64,000 nt of DNA from Flavobacterium sp. 123 (GCF_003634825.1 NZ_RBXD01000001.1:124001-188000), one strand, 5' to 3'. Shown: positions 27,243 to 37,167, counted from the stretch's first letter. Notes: generated by a model not told the origin, from the sequence alone. A program made the numbers and translations.

Positions 27243-27971
27243 ATGAGATTAGAAGATTTTGATAACGATGAAGATAAAGTAATCCAAGACAAATTAAAGC
27301 GTAAAACTTGGAATGAAATCAGAACTAATGATAGCTGGGCGATTTTCAAGATTATGTCTGAATTTGTTAATGGTTATGAAAATATGGGACGAATAGGTCC
27401 TTGTGTTACCATATTTGGCTCTGCTAGAACAAAGCCAAATGACCATTATTATTTACTTGCCGAAAAAATTGCATACAAAATCAGTAAAGCTGGATATGGT
27501 GTAATCACTGGAGGTGGACCTGGAATAATGGAAGCGGGAAACAAAGGTGCGCATTTAGGCGGAGGTGCTTCGGTGGGACTGAATATTGAATTGCCTTTTG
27601 AACAACATTTCAATCCTTATATTGACCATGATAAGAATCTAAACTTTGATTACTTTTTTGTCAGAAAAGTGATGTTTGTCAAATATTCGCAGGGATTTGT
27701 TGTCATGCCTGGAGGTTTTGGAACTATGGATGAATTATTTGAAGCTATGACTTTGATTCAAACCAAAAAAATTGGAAAATTCCCAATTATATTAGTAGGT
27801 TCGAGCTTTTGGTCTGGATTAGTTACTTGGATAAAAACAGTTTTAGTAGAAAGAGAACATACGGTAAGTGCCGCTGATTTAGATTTATTTGTAATTGTAG
27901 ATACTGAAGAAGAAGTAGTTGCTGTTTTAGATAAATTCTATAAAAAATACGATTTAAGTCCGAATTTCTAA
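27243..27971 (+). CDS. LOG-family nucleotide phosphoribohydrolase (TIGR00730)
   Basis: This 242-residue protein contains the two LOG signatures: GGGPGIMEAGNKGA near residue 95 and PGGFGTMDELFEA near 158. Family members cleave the N-glycosidic bond of nucleoside monophosphates, including cytokinin precursors; older annotations as lysine decarboxylase are wrong. The protein is cytosolic. It starts 51 bp after uvrA and ends at a strong terminator. Confidence 0.9.
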   Translation: MRLEDFDNDEDKVIQDKLKRKTWNEIRTNDSWAIFKIMSEFVNGYENMGRIGPCVTIFGSARTKPNDHYYLLAEKIAYKISKAGYGVITGGGPGIMEAGNKGAHLGGGASVGLNIELPFEQHFNPYIDHDKNLNFDYFFVRKVMFVKYSQGFVVMPGGFGTMDELFEAMTLIQTKKIGKFPIILVGSSFWSGLVTWIKTVLVEREHTVSAADLDLFVIVDTEEEVVAVLDKFYKKYDLSPNF

Positions 27972-27976
27972 ATAAC

Positions 27977-28017
27977 AAAAATGGCTTCAAAATATTTTAT
28001 TTTTTGAAGCCATTTTT
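27977..28017 (+). terminator. Intrinsic terminator after the LOG-family gene
   Basis: AAAATGGCTTCAAAA at 27977-27991 pairs with TTTTGAAGCCATTTT at 28002-28016 around a 10-nt loop, followed by T-rich sequence. Confidence 0.9.
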
Positions 28018-28083
28018 ACAAAAAAGCATTCTTTTTCTAGGCAATAAACCGTATATTGGTTTCGTTTTTAAATTTAAAATTTC

Positions 28084-30912
28084 TTGAAATCAATATCTAA
28101 AATAGCGCTCTTTTTTATTGTCTTATTAGTATCTGCACAACTGTTTGCTCAGCATCATTCTCAACTAACTGTTGAAGCAAATCCAGTCACTAAAGTACTT
28201 AATGTCCAGCAAGAAATCACGTTTTTCAACACAACAAACGACACCTTATCGTCTATTGTTTTGAATGATTGGAACAATGCGTATTCAGATAAAAATACGC
28301 CTTTAGGAAGACGATTTTCAGATGAATTTTATAGGGGTTTTCACCTTGCAAAGGAAGAAGAACGTGGCGGAACAAAAAATTTAACCATCATATCTTCTGA
28401 TAAATCATTTCTTTCTTGGGAAAGAACGAAAAAAAATCCAGATTATATTGAGGTTCAATTGAGAGAAAAATTGGCTCCAAAACAAAAAATCACTTTATAT
28501 CTTACTTATTTTTCGAAAATTCCAAGTGACAAATTTACTAAATATGGGTTTTCATCTGCTGGGAGTATGAACCTCAAAAACTGGTTTCTAATGCCTGCCC
28601 GCTATGAAAATCATAATTTCATCAAATATAGCAATAACAATTTAGACGATATTGCTAATGCAACTTGTGATTTTGATTTGGATATAAAAATTCCAAAAGA
28701 CTTCAAGTTGGTCACAGATTTGAATGACGAAACTCAAACTGATAATAAGTCGTTTTCAGTTTATAAATTAACGGGGAAAAACAGAACAGATTTTAGTCTT
28801 TTTATAGAACCAAAATCAAGTTTTTACAGCTATAAAAACGATTCTTTAGAAGTTCTAACAGATATCAAAAACAATAAATTATCAGATCCACAAAAAGCTA
28901 TTGTAGTAAATCGAATTGTTGCTTTTACAAACGGTTTGATTGGAAAATATCCTCACGAAAAAATCATCGTTTCAGAAGCTGATTATGAGCGAAATCCTTT
29001 TTATGGTTTAAATCAATTGCCTTCTTTTATTAGTCCATTTTCGGATGAATTCATGTTTGAAGTTAAGTTCTTGAAAACGTACTTGAACGCTTATCTAAAA
29101 AATAGTCTTCGATTAGATCATAGAAAAGACAATTGGATTTATGATGGAATTCAAGTCTACACCATGATGAAATACATTGAGGAAAACCATCCTCAAAGCA
29201 AAATGCTTGGTAGTGCATCTGGCATTGGTATATTAAAAACATATAATCTAACTAACCTAGATTTTAATGAGCAATACAGCTATTTTTATATGCTCATGGC
29301 TCGAAAAAATTTAGACCAACCTCTAGGAAGTCCTAAAACAGCATTAATCAAATTTAACGAACAAATTGCCAGTAAATACCGTGCTGGTTTGAGCTTTCGT
29401 TTTTTAGATAATTATTTACAACAAAACGCCGTAACCAATAGCATTCGCCAATTTTATTCGGAAAATTTAAACCAACAAGTTTCAAGATCCGATTTTGAAA
29501 TGGCATTAAAATCAAATACCGATAAGAATATTGACTGGTTCTTTACAACCATAATTGATTCAAGGGAAATCATTGATTATAAGTTTTCGAAGGTTTCAAA
29601 AACAAAAGAAAGTATCACTTTTTCAATAAAAAACAGAACTGAAATCCCCATTCCTATTCCAATTTATGGAATCAAAAAAGGCACTGTGGTTTTCAAAGAA
29701 TGGCTAGATATCAAAGAATGTGACAGTACTTTTACATTAGCTCGAAAAAATGCTGATAAAATAATTTTAAATTATAAAAATGAAGTTCCTGAATATAATT
29801 TAAGGAATAACTGGAAAAAATTAGAGGGCTTTTTCCCTAATAATCGACCAATAAAATTTGCTTTTCTGAAAGATTTAGAAGATCCTTATTACAATCAGAT
29901 TTTATATGTTCCATCACTAACGTATAATTATTATGATGGTATTTCTCCTGGATTAAGGCTTCATAATAAAACTATTTTAGAGAAACCTTTTATATTTGAT
30001 GTCAATCCTGCCTACTCAACTAAATCAAATAACCTATCCGGTTCTGCCCTATTTGTTGTCAATGAAAATTACAGAAACAGCAATTTATTTAGTGTAAGAT
30101 ATTCATTATCGGGATCTTATTTTCATTATGCGCCAGATGCTGCTTATTTGAGAATAAACCCAATGGCGCAATTACGAATCAGAGAAGAAAATTTCAGAGA
30201 TAATAGAAAACAATTGATTCTCTTACGACAAGTTATGGTTAACAGAGAGAAAAGCAACATCGTTTTTGACAATTCAACCGAAAATTATTCTGTATTTAAC
30301 ATCAAATATTTCAATACTCGAACAGAAATTATCAATCATTTCAATTTTATATCAGATGTTCAAATTTCAGGTAAATTCGGAAAACTAGCTGCTGAAATGG
30401 AGTATAGAAAATTATTTGAAAACAATCGCCAAATTAATTTACGTTTCTATGCGGGAAGTTTCTTGTACAACAATACCAACTCCAATTATTTCAGTTTTGC
30501 ATTAGACAGACCTACAGATTATCTTTTTGATTACAACTATTATGGACGCTCTGAAAGTACTGGTTTTTTTAGTCAACAATTCATTCAAGCCGAAGGTGGT
30601 TTTAAATCTAAATTAAACACGCCTTATGCAAATCAATGGATTACAACATTAAACGGAAGTTTTAATATTTGGAATTGGATTGAAGTATATGGCGATCTTG
30701 GTTTATTGAAAAATAAATATCAAAATGAAAAGTTTGTTTACGATAGCGGAATTCGATTAAATCTAGTTACAGACTATTTTGAATTGTATTTGCCCGTTTA
30801 TTCCAATAACGGATGGGAAATAGCCCAAAAGAATTACAATGAAAAAATACGCTTTGTAGTTACATTTTCGCCAAAAACATTAATCAATCTTTTTAATAGA
30901 AAATGGCTTTAA
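28084..30912 (+). CDS. M1-aminopeptidase-like protein lacking the zinc motif, with C-terminal beta-barrel-like region
   Basis: This 942-residue exported protein starts at a TTG codon; no ATG lies in frame near it, and a stop at 28075 closes the frame upstream. The signal peptide is residues 1-23 (AQLFAQ). Residues ~25-560 follow the M1 peptidase layout: a beta domain, then a helical domain with YGLNQLPSF at the GAMEN position and WIYDGIQVYTMMKYI at the position of the helix with the third zinc ligand. The HExxH helix is replaced by sequence around FEVKFLKTYL, so no zinc site is left and peptidase activity is unlikely. The last ~300 residues are rich in alternating aromatic strands, as in an outer-membrane barrel. 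It may be a scaffold, chaperone or receptor. Confidence 0.75.
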   Translation: MKSISKIALFFIVLLVSAQLFAQHHSQLTVEANPVTKVLNVQQEITFFNTTNDTLSSIVLNDWNNAYSDKNTPLGRRFSDEFYRGFHLAKEEERGGTKNLTIISSDKSFLSWERTKKNPDYIEVQLREKLAPKQKITLYLTYFSKIPSDKFTKYGFSSAGSMNLKNWFLMPARYENHNFIKYSNNNLDDIANATCDFDLDIKIPKDFKLVTDLNDETQTDNKSFSVYKLTGKNRTDFSLFIEPKSSFYSYKNDSLEVLTDIKNNKLSDPQKAIVVNRIVAFTNGLIGKYPHEKIIVSEADYERNPFYGLNQLPSFISPFSDEFMFEVKFLKTYLNAYLKNSLRLDHRKDNWIYDGIQVYTMMKYIEENHPQSKMLGSASGIGILKTYNLTNLDFNEQYSYFYMLMARKNLDQPLGSPKTALIKFNEQIASKYRAGLSFRFLDNYLQQNAVTNSIRQFYSENLNQQVSRSDFEMALKSNTDKNIDWFFTTIIDSREIIDYKFSKVSKTKESITFSIKNRTEIPIPIPIYGIKKGTVVFKEWLDIKECDSTFTLARKNADKIILNYKNEVPEYNLRNNWKKLEGFFPNNRPIKFAFLKDLEDPYYNQILYVPSLTYNYYDGISPGLRLHNKTILEKPFIFDVNPAYSTKSNNLSGSALFVVNENYRNSNLFSVRYSLSGSYFHYAPDAAYLRINPMAQLRIREENFRDNRKQLILLRQVMVNREKSNIVFDNSTENYSVFNIKYFNTRTEIINHFNFISDVQISGKFGKLAAEMEYRKLFENNRQINLRFYAGSFLYNNTNSNYFSFALDRPTDYLFDYNYYGRSESTGFFSQQFIQAEGGFKSKLNTPYANQWITTLNGSFNIWNWIEVYGDLGLLKNKYQNEKFVYDSGIRLNLVTDYFELYLPVYSNNGWEIAQKNYNEKIRFVVTFSPKTLINLFNRKWL

Positions 30913-31067
30913 TATAGTATCAAAAATCACTATATATTATATTATTATTGCTAAAATCGTTTTTTTGATAAATTTAATTTAAAAAAATAAGTAGTTTACA
31001 GCAAATTGATTGTAAATAATAAAATTGTATTTTGTTTAATGAATTATGAAAATAGCCAGTTTTTAAG

Positions 31068-31075
31068 TAAATTTG
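31068..31075 (+). promoter_or_regulatory. Bacteroidota -7 element TAAATTTG
   Basis: TAAATTTG matches TAnnTTTG, 25 bp before the E1 fusion ATG. No -33 element at standard spacing. Confidence 0.5.
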
Positions 31076-31100
31076 CCGAACTAAGTGATCCTTTTCAATT

Positions 31101-33509
31101 ATGATAAAAGAAAAAACCAATTCTACATTGACATTTGAAGATTTCAAAACCGAAGTATTGAATGACTACAAAATTGCAATAACAAGCAGAGAATGTAGCC
31201 TATTAGGTCGAAAGGAAGTATTAACAGGAAAGGCTAAATTTGGAATTTTTGGCGATGGTAAAGAGGTTCCACAGCTTGCTATGGCAAAATCATTCAAAAA
31301 TGGTGATTTCCGTTCCGGCTATTATCGCGATCAAACATTCATGATGGCTATTGGCGAATTAACTATTGAACAGTTTTTCGCAGGATTATATGGTCATACA
31401 GATATAGAAAAAGAACCTATGTCAGCGGGAAGACAAATGGGAGGCCATTTTGTAACCCATAGTTTAAATGAAGATGGGACTTGGAAGGACTTAACAAAAC
31501 AAAAAAATTCAAGTGCAGATATATCTCCTACAGCGGCACAAATGCCAAGATTATTAGGATTAGCACAAGCATCAAAAATATACAGACAAGTTTCAGGAAT
31601 AACAAATGCTTCTAATTTTTCAATAGAGGGAAATGAGATTGCATGGGGAACAATTGGAAACGCAAGTACCTCCGAAGGGGTTTTCTTTGAAACTATCAAT
31701 GCTGCAGGAGTCTTGCAAGTGCCATTAGTAATGAGTGTTTGGGATGATGAATATGGAATTTCTGTTCATGCTAAACACCAAACCACAAAAGAAAGTATTT
31801 CGGAGATTCTAAAAGGATATCAAAGAGAAGAAAACACAAATGGCTTCGAAATTCTTACCGTAAAAGGATGGGATTATGTGGATTTAATAGCAACTTATGA
31901 AAAAGCCGCTACTATTGCACGAGAAAACCATGTGCCTGTTTTAATTCATGTAAACCAATTGACACAGCCGCAAGGACATTCAAGTTCTGGTTCACATGAA
32001 AGATATAAAAACGGAGAACGATTAGCTTGGGAAAAAGATTTTGATTGTATTCGTCAAATGAAATTATGGATGATTGCAATTAATATTGCTTCACCAGAAG
32101 AACTTGATGAAATAGATTCAGCAGCCAAAAAAGAAGTCTTAGAAGGTAAAAAAGCAGCTTGGAAGTCTTTTATTGACCCAATCGTTGAAGAACAAAAAGA
32201 GCTTGTCTCCTTGTTAGAAAAAATAGCAATTACAAGTAAAAATAAAGATCTAATTTTAAAGTTTACTGCTAATTTAAACAACATAAAAGATCCATTAAAA
32301 AAAGAAATTCTTGTTACTGCACGTAAAGTTTTAAGATTGCTAATTAATGAAAATGGAAAAACAGAATTAGCTAACTGGATAAAAAATTATACAGCAAAAA
32401 CACAACAAAAATTCAGTAGTAATTTATTTTCTGAATCTGAATCGAATGTGTTTTCTGTAAAAAAGGTATTGCCTAAATATGCTGAAAACGCTAAGGAAGA
32501 TACTGATGGACGTATGATAATACGCGATAACTTTGATGCTCTTTTTACTAAATATCCTGAAACATTAGTATTTGGTGAAGATGCAGGAAACATTGGTGAT
32601 GTAAACCAAGGTTTAGAAGGTATGCAAGAAAAATATGGCGCTCTTCGCGTGGCTGATGTAGGAATTCGTGAAGCAACTATTTTGGGACAAGGAATAGGAA
32701 TGGCATTACGAGGTCTTCGCCCAATTGCTGAAATTCAATATTTAGACTATCTATTATACGCAATACAAATCATGAGCGATGATTTGGCTACCTTACAATA
32801 CAGAACTGTTGGAAAACAAAAAGCACCACTAATTATTCGTACCAGAGGGCATCGTTTAGAAGGTATTTGGCATTCTGGCTCTCCAATGGGAATGATCATT
32901 AACGCTATAAGAGGTATACACGTTTTAGTTCCTAGAAACATGACACAAGCGGCAGGATTTTATAATGCCCTTTTAGAATGTGATGAACCTGCTCTAGTTA
33001 TAGAATGTTTAAATGGATACCGATTAAAAGAAAAAATGCCACTTAATTTTGGAGAATTTAAAACTCCAATCGGTGTTGTTGAAACTCTAAAAGAAGGAGC
33101 TGATATCACATTAGTTTCCTACGGTTCCACTTTACGATTGGTACAACAAGCAGCAAAAGAACTTCAAGAAATAGGAATTGATTGCGAAATCATTGATGTA
33201 CAATCGCTACTTCCATTTGATATCAATCATGATATTGTAAAAAGTATTGCTAAAACAAATCGATTATTAGTAATTGATGAAGATGTTCCTGGTGGAGCTT
33301 CGGCATATATTTTACAACAAATAATCGAACAACAAAATGGATATGAGCATTTAGATAGTAAACCGCAAACATTAACTTCAAAAGCGCACAGACCTGCTTA
33401 TGGAACTGATGGTGATTATTTTTCAAAACCATCAACTGAGGATATATTTGAAAAAGTCTATGCGATGATGAATGAAGTTAACCCTTCAAAATTTCCGGAT
33501 TTATATTAA
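31101..33509 (+). CDS. Branched-chain/2-oxoacid dehydrogenase E1, alpha-beta fusion
   Basis: This 802-residue thiamine-diphosphate enzyme carries the E1 alpha part (about 1-400) and the E1 beta part (about 470-800) on one chain. The alpha part shows the TPP-binding segment GTIGNASTSEG near 183-193 and WDDEYGISVHAKHQTTKE. The beta part shows FGEDAGNIGDVNQG and DVGIREATILGQGIGMALRG. In the usual complex, E1 decarboxylates 2-oxoacids and passes the acyl group to lipoyl-E2; E2 and E3 are not in this window. Fused E1 enzymes are common in flavobacteria. A terminator follows, so it is monocistronic. Confidence 0.9.
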   Translation: MIKEKTNSTLTFEDFKTEVLNDYKIAITSRECSLLGRKEVLTGKAKFGIFGDGKEVPQLAMAKSFKNGDFRSGYYRDQTFMMAIGELTIEQFFAGLYGHTDIEKEPMSAGRQMGGHFVTHSLNEDGTWKDLTKQKNSSADISPTAAQMPRLLGLAQASKIYRQVSGITNASNFSIEGNEIAWGTIGNASTSEGVFFETINAAGVLQVPLVMSVWDDEYGISVHAKHQTTKESISEILKGYQREENTNGFEILTVKGWDYVDLIATYEKAATIARENHVPVLIHVNQLTQPQGHSSSGSHERYKNGERLAWEKDFDCIRQMKLWMIAINIASPEELDEIDSAAKKEVLEGKKAAWKSFIDPIVEEQKELVSLLEKIAITSKNKDLILKFTANLNNIKDPLKKEILVTARKVLRLLINENGKTELANWIKNYTAKTQQKFSSNLFSESESNVFSVKKVLPKYAENAKEDTDGRMIIRDNFDALFTKYPETLVFGEDAGNIGDVNQGLEGMQEKYGALRVADVGIREATILGQGIGMALRGLRPIAEIQYLDYLLYAIQIMSDDLATLQYRTVGKQKAPLIIRTRGHRLEGIWHSGSPMGMIINAIRGIHVLVPRNMTQAAGFYNALLECDEPALVIECLNGYRLKEKMPLNFGEFKTPIGVVETLKEGADITLVSYGSTLRLVQQAAKELQEIGIDCEIIDVQSLLPFDINHDIVKSIAKTNRLLVIDEDVPGGASAYILQQIIEQQNGYEHLDSKPQTLTSKAHRPAYGTDGDYFSKPSTEDIFEKVYAMMNEVNPSKFPDLY

Positions 33510-33526
33510 AAAATAATTTTATACGT

Positions 33527-33559
33527 AAAAAAGGATGCTATTATAAGCATCCTTTTTTT
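33527..33559 (+). terminator. Intrinsic terminator after E1
   Basis: AAAAAAGGATGCT pairs with AGCATCCTTTTTT around a 6-nt loop, followed by more T. Confidence 0.9.
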
Positions 33560-33648
33560 ATTGATTGCAGGCTCTAAAACAGAATACCTGCAATAAACCT
33601 TAATTGTCATCAAATTTATTTTAAATTTAGCACTATAAATAAGCACTT

Positions 33649-34326
33649 ATGGAAACTTTAGAAAACCTCTTGAAAGAGATTCAAAATGTAAAAGTAATAG
33701 ATGATTCTATATCGTATACTGAATATATTCCTTTAGATTTATCTGTTTCCAATATTGAATTATCAAAATTAGCCATTGATGATGCAACTATCTTTGAGGA
33801 ATTTATCGAAGAAAAATTGCTTAAAAATAAAGCAAAGGTTGCTTTTGGAGGTTATAATGAAGAGCGAAATCTATATAAAAGAAGCACGGTTTTTAATGAT
33901 AATCAAACAGAAGAACGGAACATCCATATTGGTTTAGATTTATGGATTAAGGCGGGCACACCTGTATTAGCAGCTTTAGACGGGACAGTTCATAGTTTCA
34001 ATTACAATAATAATTTAGGCGATTATGGACCAACAATTCTATTAAAACACAGCATAAAAGACCAATCTTTTTATACTTTATACGGTCATTTATCGTTAGA
34101 AAGTATTGCAAATATTGAAGTCGGTAGTTTTTTTACAAAAGGGCAACAATTAGCAACTCTAGGAGATGCTAGTGTAAATGGTAATTATGCACCACATTTA
34201 CATTTTCAGATTATAAAAGATATAGCAACAAATATCGGTGATTATCCCGGCGTTTGTAGCAAAAAAGACTTGAATTATTATTTAGAAAACTGCCCTAATC
34301 CAAATCTATTACTAAAAATAAAATAA
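33649..34326 (+). CDS. M23-family metallopeptidase without a signal peptide
   Basis: This 225-residue protein has a LytM/M23 domain in its C-terminal half. The zinc ligands are His93 and Asp97 in NIHIGLDLW and His185 in PHLHFQI; His147 (LYGHLS) and His183 are the usual catalytic pair. Residues 1-70 are an unrecognised, acidic N-terminal segment with no export signal, which is unusual for a peptidoglycan endopeptidase. It may be cytosolic or exported in another way. The lipoprotein gene follows after 5 bp. Confidence 0.85.
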   Translation: METLENLLKEIQNVKVIDDSISYTEYIPLDLSVSNIELSKLAIDDATIFEEFIEEKLLKNKAKVAFGGYNEERNLYKRSTVFNDNQTEERNIHIGLDLWIKAGTPVLAALDGTVHSFNYNNNLGDYGPTILLKHSIKDQSFYTLYGHLSLESIANIEVGSFFTKGQQLATLGDASVNGNYAPHLHFQIIKDIATNIGDYPGVCSKKDLNYYLENCPNPNLLLKIK

Positions 34327-34331
34327 GCATT

Positions 34332-34823
34332 ATGAAAAAACTAAGCCCCCTTTTAATACTGCTCTTTCTCTTTCTCTCTAGCTGTAAATCCAAAACTGCA
34401 GTTTCAATTCCAGATGATCCTAGTCCCGAAAAAGTTGAAATAATAAAATTACCCGTATCCGAAGTTAGCGAGGCAAAAAAAACAAAAGCCTATGAGTTAG
34501 GAAAAAGAGTCTTGATGACCTGTAACACATCGAAATTTAAGCCTTTTAACGAAAGTGAAGCAACTCCTTCGGTAATTAAAAATACTACTTTAGAACGATT
34601 AACAAAAACCTGCACAAAATTCAGACAGTTTTACGGTACTTTTAAAGATCTTAATTTAATTGAAGTTTATAAAGACCCGGCTACAGCAACAACTATTTTT
34701 AGATTTAAGGCTTTATATACTAAAAAAATAGCCAACAAAGAGTTACGCGTGTTTATGAATGAAGAAGAAAAAGTATCAGCCATAAAATCTATGGATTGGA
34801 TGGATTCATTAAGCAAAATGTAA
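34332..34823 (+). CDS. Hypothetical lipoprotein, 163 residues
   Basis: The N-terminus is a lipoprotein signal with lipobox LSSC near residue 18, followed by a short Pro/Ser-rich linker. The rest (ELGKRVLMTCNTSKFKPF, LTKTCTKFRQFYGTF and ATTIFRFKALYT) suggests a small alpha/beta fold similar in shape to NTF2-like lipoproteins, but I do not recognise a family. The two Cys residues in the mature domain could form a disulfide. It is 5 bp after the M23 gene and probably co-transcribed, so an envelope role is likely. Confidence 0.7.
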   Translation: MKKLSPLLILLFLFLSSCKSKTAVSIPDDPSPEKVEIIKLPVSEVSEAKKTKAYELGKRVLMTCNTSKFKPFNESEATPSVIKNTTLERLTKTCTKFRQFYGTFKDLNLIEVYKDPATATTIFRFKALYTKKIANKELRVFMNEEEKVSAIKSMDWMDSLSKM

Positions 34824-34886
34824 GTATCAACTTTCGATTGAATTTTAAAATTAGTACTCCTAAAAAACCCATTTATATCTAACAAA

Positions 34887-35360
34887 ATGACTGAAAACGA
34901 AAAAATTCTTATAAAATTCTATACCGCATTTAAAAATTATGATGCAAAAACGATGCGTTCTTGTTACCATCCCAACATCAATTTCTATGATCCCGCTTTT
35001 GGCACTCTTAAAGGACATTCTGTTTCTCAAATGTGGGAAATGCTACTAAAAAACAGTAAAGGAAATATGAAAATTGAATTTTCAGATATAAAAGCAGATG
35101 AATTTCAAGGTTCAATAAAATGGATTGCAAATTATAATTTCAGTAAAACCAATAGACCTGTAACAAATATCATCCATTCTAAATTCAATTTTAAAGACGG
35201 TTTAATTATAAAACAAGTAGATGATTTTGATATCTGGAAATGGTCCAAACAAGCATTCGGAATAACTGGTTTTTTATTAGGTTGGACTGGTTATTTTCAG
35301 AAAAAAATACGAGACAAAGCTCTTTTGTCATTAAAAAAATATCAATCAACTCTCAAATAA
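34887..35360 (+). CDS. NTF2-like / SnoaL-type protein
   Basis: This 157-residue protein begins with NEKILIKFYTAFKNYDAKTMRSCYHPNI, the helix-turn typical of the SnoaL-like NTF2 superfamily, and contains FYDPAFGTLKGHSVSQMW and a C-terminal barrel. The C-terminal stretch (GITGFLLGWTGYFQKKIR) is often seen in flavobacterial members. Proteins of this fold bind small hydrophobic ligands or act as isomerases; no specific activity can be assigned. It follows the lipoprotein by 63 bp and ends before a strong bidirectional terminator. Confidence 0.8.
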   Translation: MTENEKILIKFYTAFKNYDAKTMRSCYHPNINFYDPAFGTLKGHSVSQMWEMLLKNSKGNMKIEFSDIKADEFQGSIKWIANYNFSKTNRPVTNIIHSKFNFKDGLIIKQVDDFDIWKWSKQAFGITGFLLGWTGYFQKKIRDKALLSLKKYQSTLK

Positions 35361-35501
35361 GAAATTTTAGTCAAACTATAAAAGGATTGAAAGAGTTGAT
35401 TTTATTCCGTTTCGCCAATTAGATAAACAGGAATAGTAACTTTTGAATTATTGCAGTTTAATTAAAATCTAAAAAACACTTTTGACAAATACAAAAAAAC
35501 A

Positions 35502-35536
35502 AAAACTCCAAACCGTATTAACAGGTTTGGAGTTTT
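35502..35536. terminator. Bidirectional terminator between convergent genes
   Basis: AAAACTCCAAACC pairs with GGTTTGGAGTTTT around a 9-nt loop. It serves the NTF2-like gene on one side and cytochrome c on the other. Confidence 0.9.
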
Positions 35537-35587
35537 ATTCAATATAATAAAAATTAAAAACAAGACTTTTGAAAACGTATAGCTCGA

Positions 35588-35992
35588 CTATTTTTTTGAT
35601 CCTAAAACTCTAATATAATTTACCAATTTCCAGCGTTGGTCCTCGGTTAATAATTCTTCGTAAGTTGCCATTGGGGATTTTCCATTTGTAATTTTCCAAA
35701 AAATAGCTCCATCAGTTTCATTTACAACTTTTAAGGCTAAAAAATTTGCAGGTTTAGTCTCTAATGTTAAACCGGCTTCCCCATTCCCCTTCCCTTCTTC
35801 CCCATGACAAAGGACACACATTTGGTTGAATATTTTCTTACCATCAGCAGTTGCTTTTTCATTGCCTAAAAAAGGATTTTTTAAACTATTAGAATGCTCT
35901 GGCGCAACCCATGAACTAGTTTGAGCTCTGCTTGAATTACTTACAAGGACTAGCAATGTAACTATAACTAAAAACAAACATTTATTTTTCAT
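35588..35992 (-). CDS. Periplasmic c-type cytochrome, single haem
   Basis: This 134-residue exported protein has a signal peptide (1-23, SSRAQ). The haem-binding motif CVLCH is at 59-63, and the probable distal ligand Met108 is in GKSPMATYEE. The pattern with EEGKGNGEAGL and LTEDQRWKLVNYIRVLG places it with class I cytochromes that act as electron carriers in the periplasm. No respiratory complex genes are nearby, so the partner is unknown. A -7 promoter element lies 27 bp upstream. Confidence 0.92.
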   Translation of the reverse strand: MKNKCLFLVIVTLLVLVSNSSRAQTSSWVAPEHSNSLKNPFLGNEKATADGKKIFNQMCVLCHGEEGKGNGEAGLTLETKPANFLALKVVNETDGAIFWKITNGKSPMATYEELLTEDQRWKLVNYIRVLGSKK

Positions 35993-36018
35993 AGCTTTAA
36001 AGATTTAGGTTTGTCTGT

Positions 36019-36026
36019 CAAAGTTA
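36019..36026 (-). promoter_or_regulatory. Bacteroidota -7 element TAACTTTG
   Basis: On the minus strand the sequence reads TAACTTTG, 26 bp before the cytochrome ATG. The -33 region is unclear. Confidence 0.5.
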
Positions 36027-36160
36027 TTTTATTAGCTGATTATAAATAATGATAATTATCAGCATTTGGCTAAAAAAATTATATTATTTTTAAGACATTG
36101 TCAGTTTTTGCTAAAAATATGTTTTTCAGAACAGCATTGGATAATACATTCTGTTCCAAA

Positions 36161-37156
36161 TCAATAGTAATTGGGGCAGCCAAGACATTTCACTTTCAAA
36201 TCAAATTGATAAGTCACCGAAAGCTCATATATTCCACCAGTTCTTCCAATTTTAGATGTATTGAAGTCATAAGAATATCCGAATTTAAAATGTTCATATT
36301 GCAATCCTCCGAAAGCATTTATAGAGGTCAAAAAGTGACTATTAACACTCTTTTTTCCGGGATTAGTAGCAGCAGTCAACCCAAAAAATAATTTCTTAAA
36401 AACAAGTCCTGCTCCTAAATCAAATCGACTGTATTCTCCTTGGTGCATATAGTTAGAAGTTAACAACATTCTAGTTTCATATGGCAAATAAGTGATGTCA
36501 ATATAATCCGTTAAAAGAAATTCATAACCTGCATTAGCCGAAAAAAACATTTCCAAAGGAACATTCCCATTCGCAGCAAAAGATATATTTGGTTTGTTTA
36601 TATGCTTCATAGCCGCACCAAACCAAGCATTTTCATTATTAAAAAGCATCCCAATAGAAAAATCAAAGAAATTTACTTTGTCATTTAATAAAAGGGGATC
36701 AACACTGGAGGTATTTATTGTACCTTGTCCTATATTGATTTGGTCCTCTAAAATAATATTTTGAAAACCAAATGATTTGTTACCAAAACCAATTTCAATA
36801 GCGGGTCTGAAAAACCAATCCTCATTCAATTGAACCCGATATGCGTAATTTAAATTAGCCTGAGAAAAATTATAGTCAGTAAATTTCTCTCTATGGTTTA
36901 AAACACTAACTCCTATTCCACTATTGGCATTTTCTAGCCAAGTATTTATAAATCCAAAATCACTATCAACTCTAAAATCTAAATCTGGCCATTGTGTCCT
37001 ATGTAATATCCCAGCATTAGTAGTTTCTAGAAAACCGGTAAATCCGGGATTCAAAGTTTCTGGAACCATAAAATATTGAGTAAAAATAGGATCTTGTGCC
37101 TTTACCGAAAAAGGAAGATTAAACAAAATTATAAATACTATTACTTTTATTTTCAT
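36161..37156 (-). CDS. PorP/SprF-family type IX secretion outer-membrane protein
   Basis: This 331-residue protein has a signal peptide (1-20, SVKAQ) and the PorP/SprF start QDPIFTQYFMVPETLNPGFTG. The remainder is an outer-membrane barrel with repeated aromatic strands. Family members anchor or deliver cell-surface adhesins in the type IX secretion system; SprF is required for export of SprB. The gene starts 11 bp after the giant adhesin gene, copying the SprB-SprF order, so it is very probably the dedicated partner of that adhesin. Confidence 0.93.
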   Translation of the reverse strand: MKIKVIVFIILFNLPFSVKAQDPIFTQYFMVPETLNPGFTGFLETTNAGILHRTQWPDLDFRVDSDFGFINTWLENANSGIGVSVLNHREKFTDYNFSQANLNYAYRVQLNEDWFFRPAIEIGFGNKSFGFQNIILEDQINIGQGTINTSSVDPLLLNDKVNFFDFSIGMLFNNENAWFGAAMKHINKPNISFAANGNVPLEMFFSANAGYEFLLTDYIDITYLPYETRMLLTSNYMHQGEYSRFDLGAGLVFKKLFFGLTAATNPGKKSVNSHFLTSINAFGGLQYEHFKFGYSYDFNTSKIGRTGGIYELSVTYQFDLKVKCLGCPNYY

Positions 37157-37167
37157 TTTGATTTTCC

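Noticed and set aside
30914..30940. Hairpin TATAGT-N10-ACTATA after the M1-like gene as a terminator
   Set aside because: The stem is six AT-rich pairs without a T run; too weak to call.
35361..35501. Possible small gene between the NTF2-like gene and the terminator
   Set aside because: The only frame is a shifted extension of the real gene, with no start or composition support.
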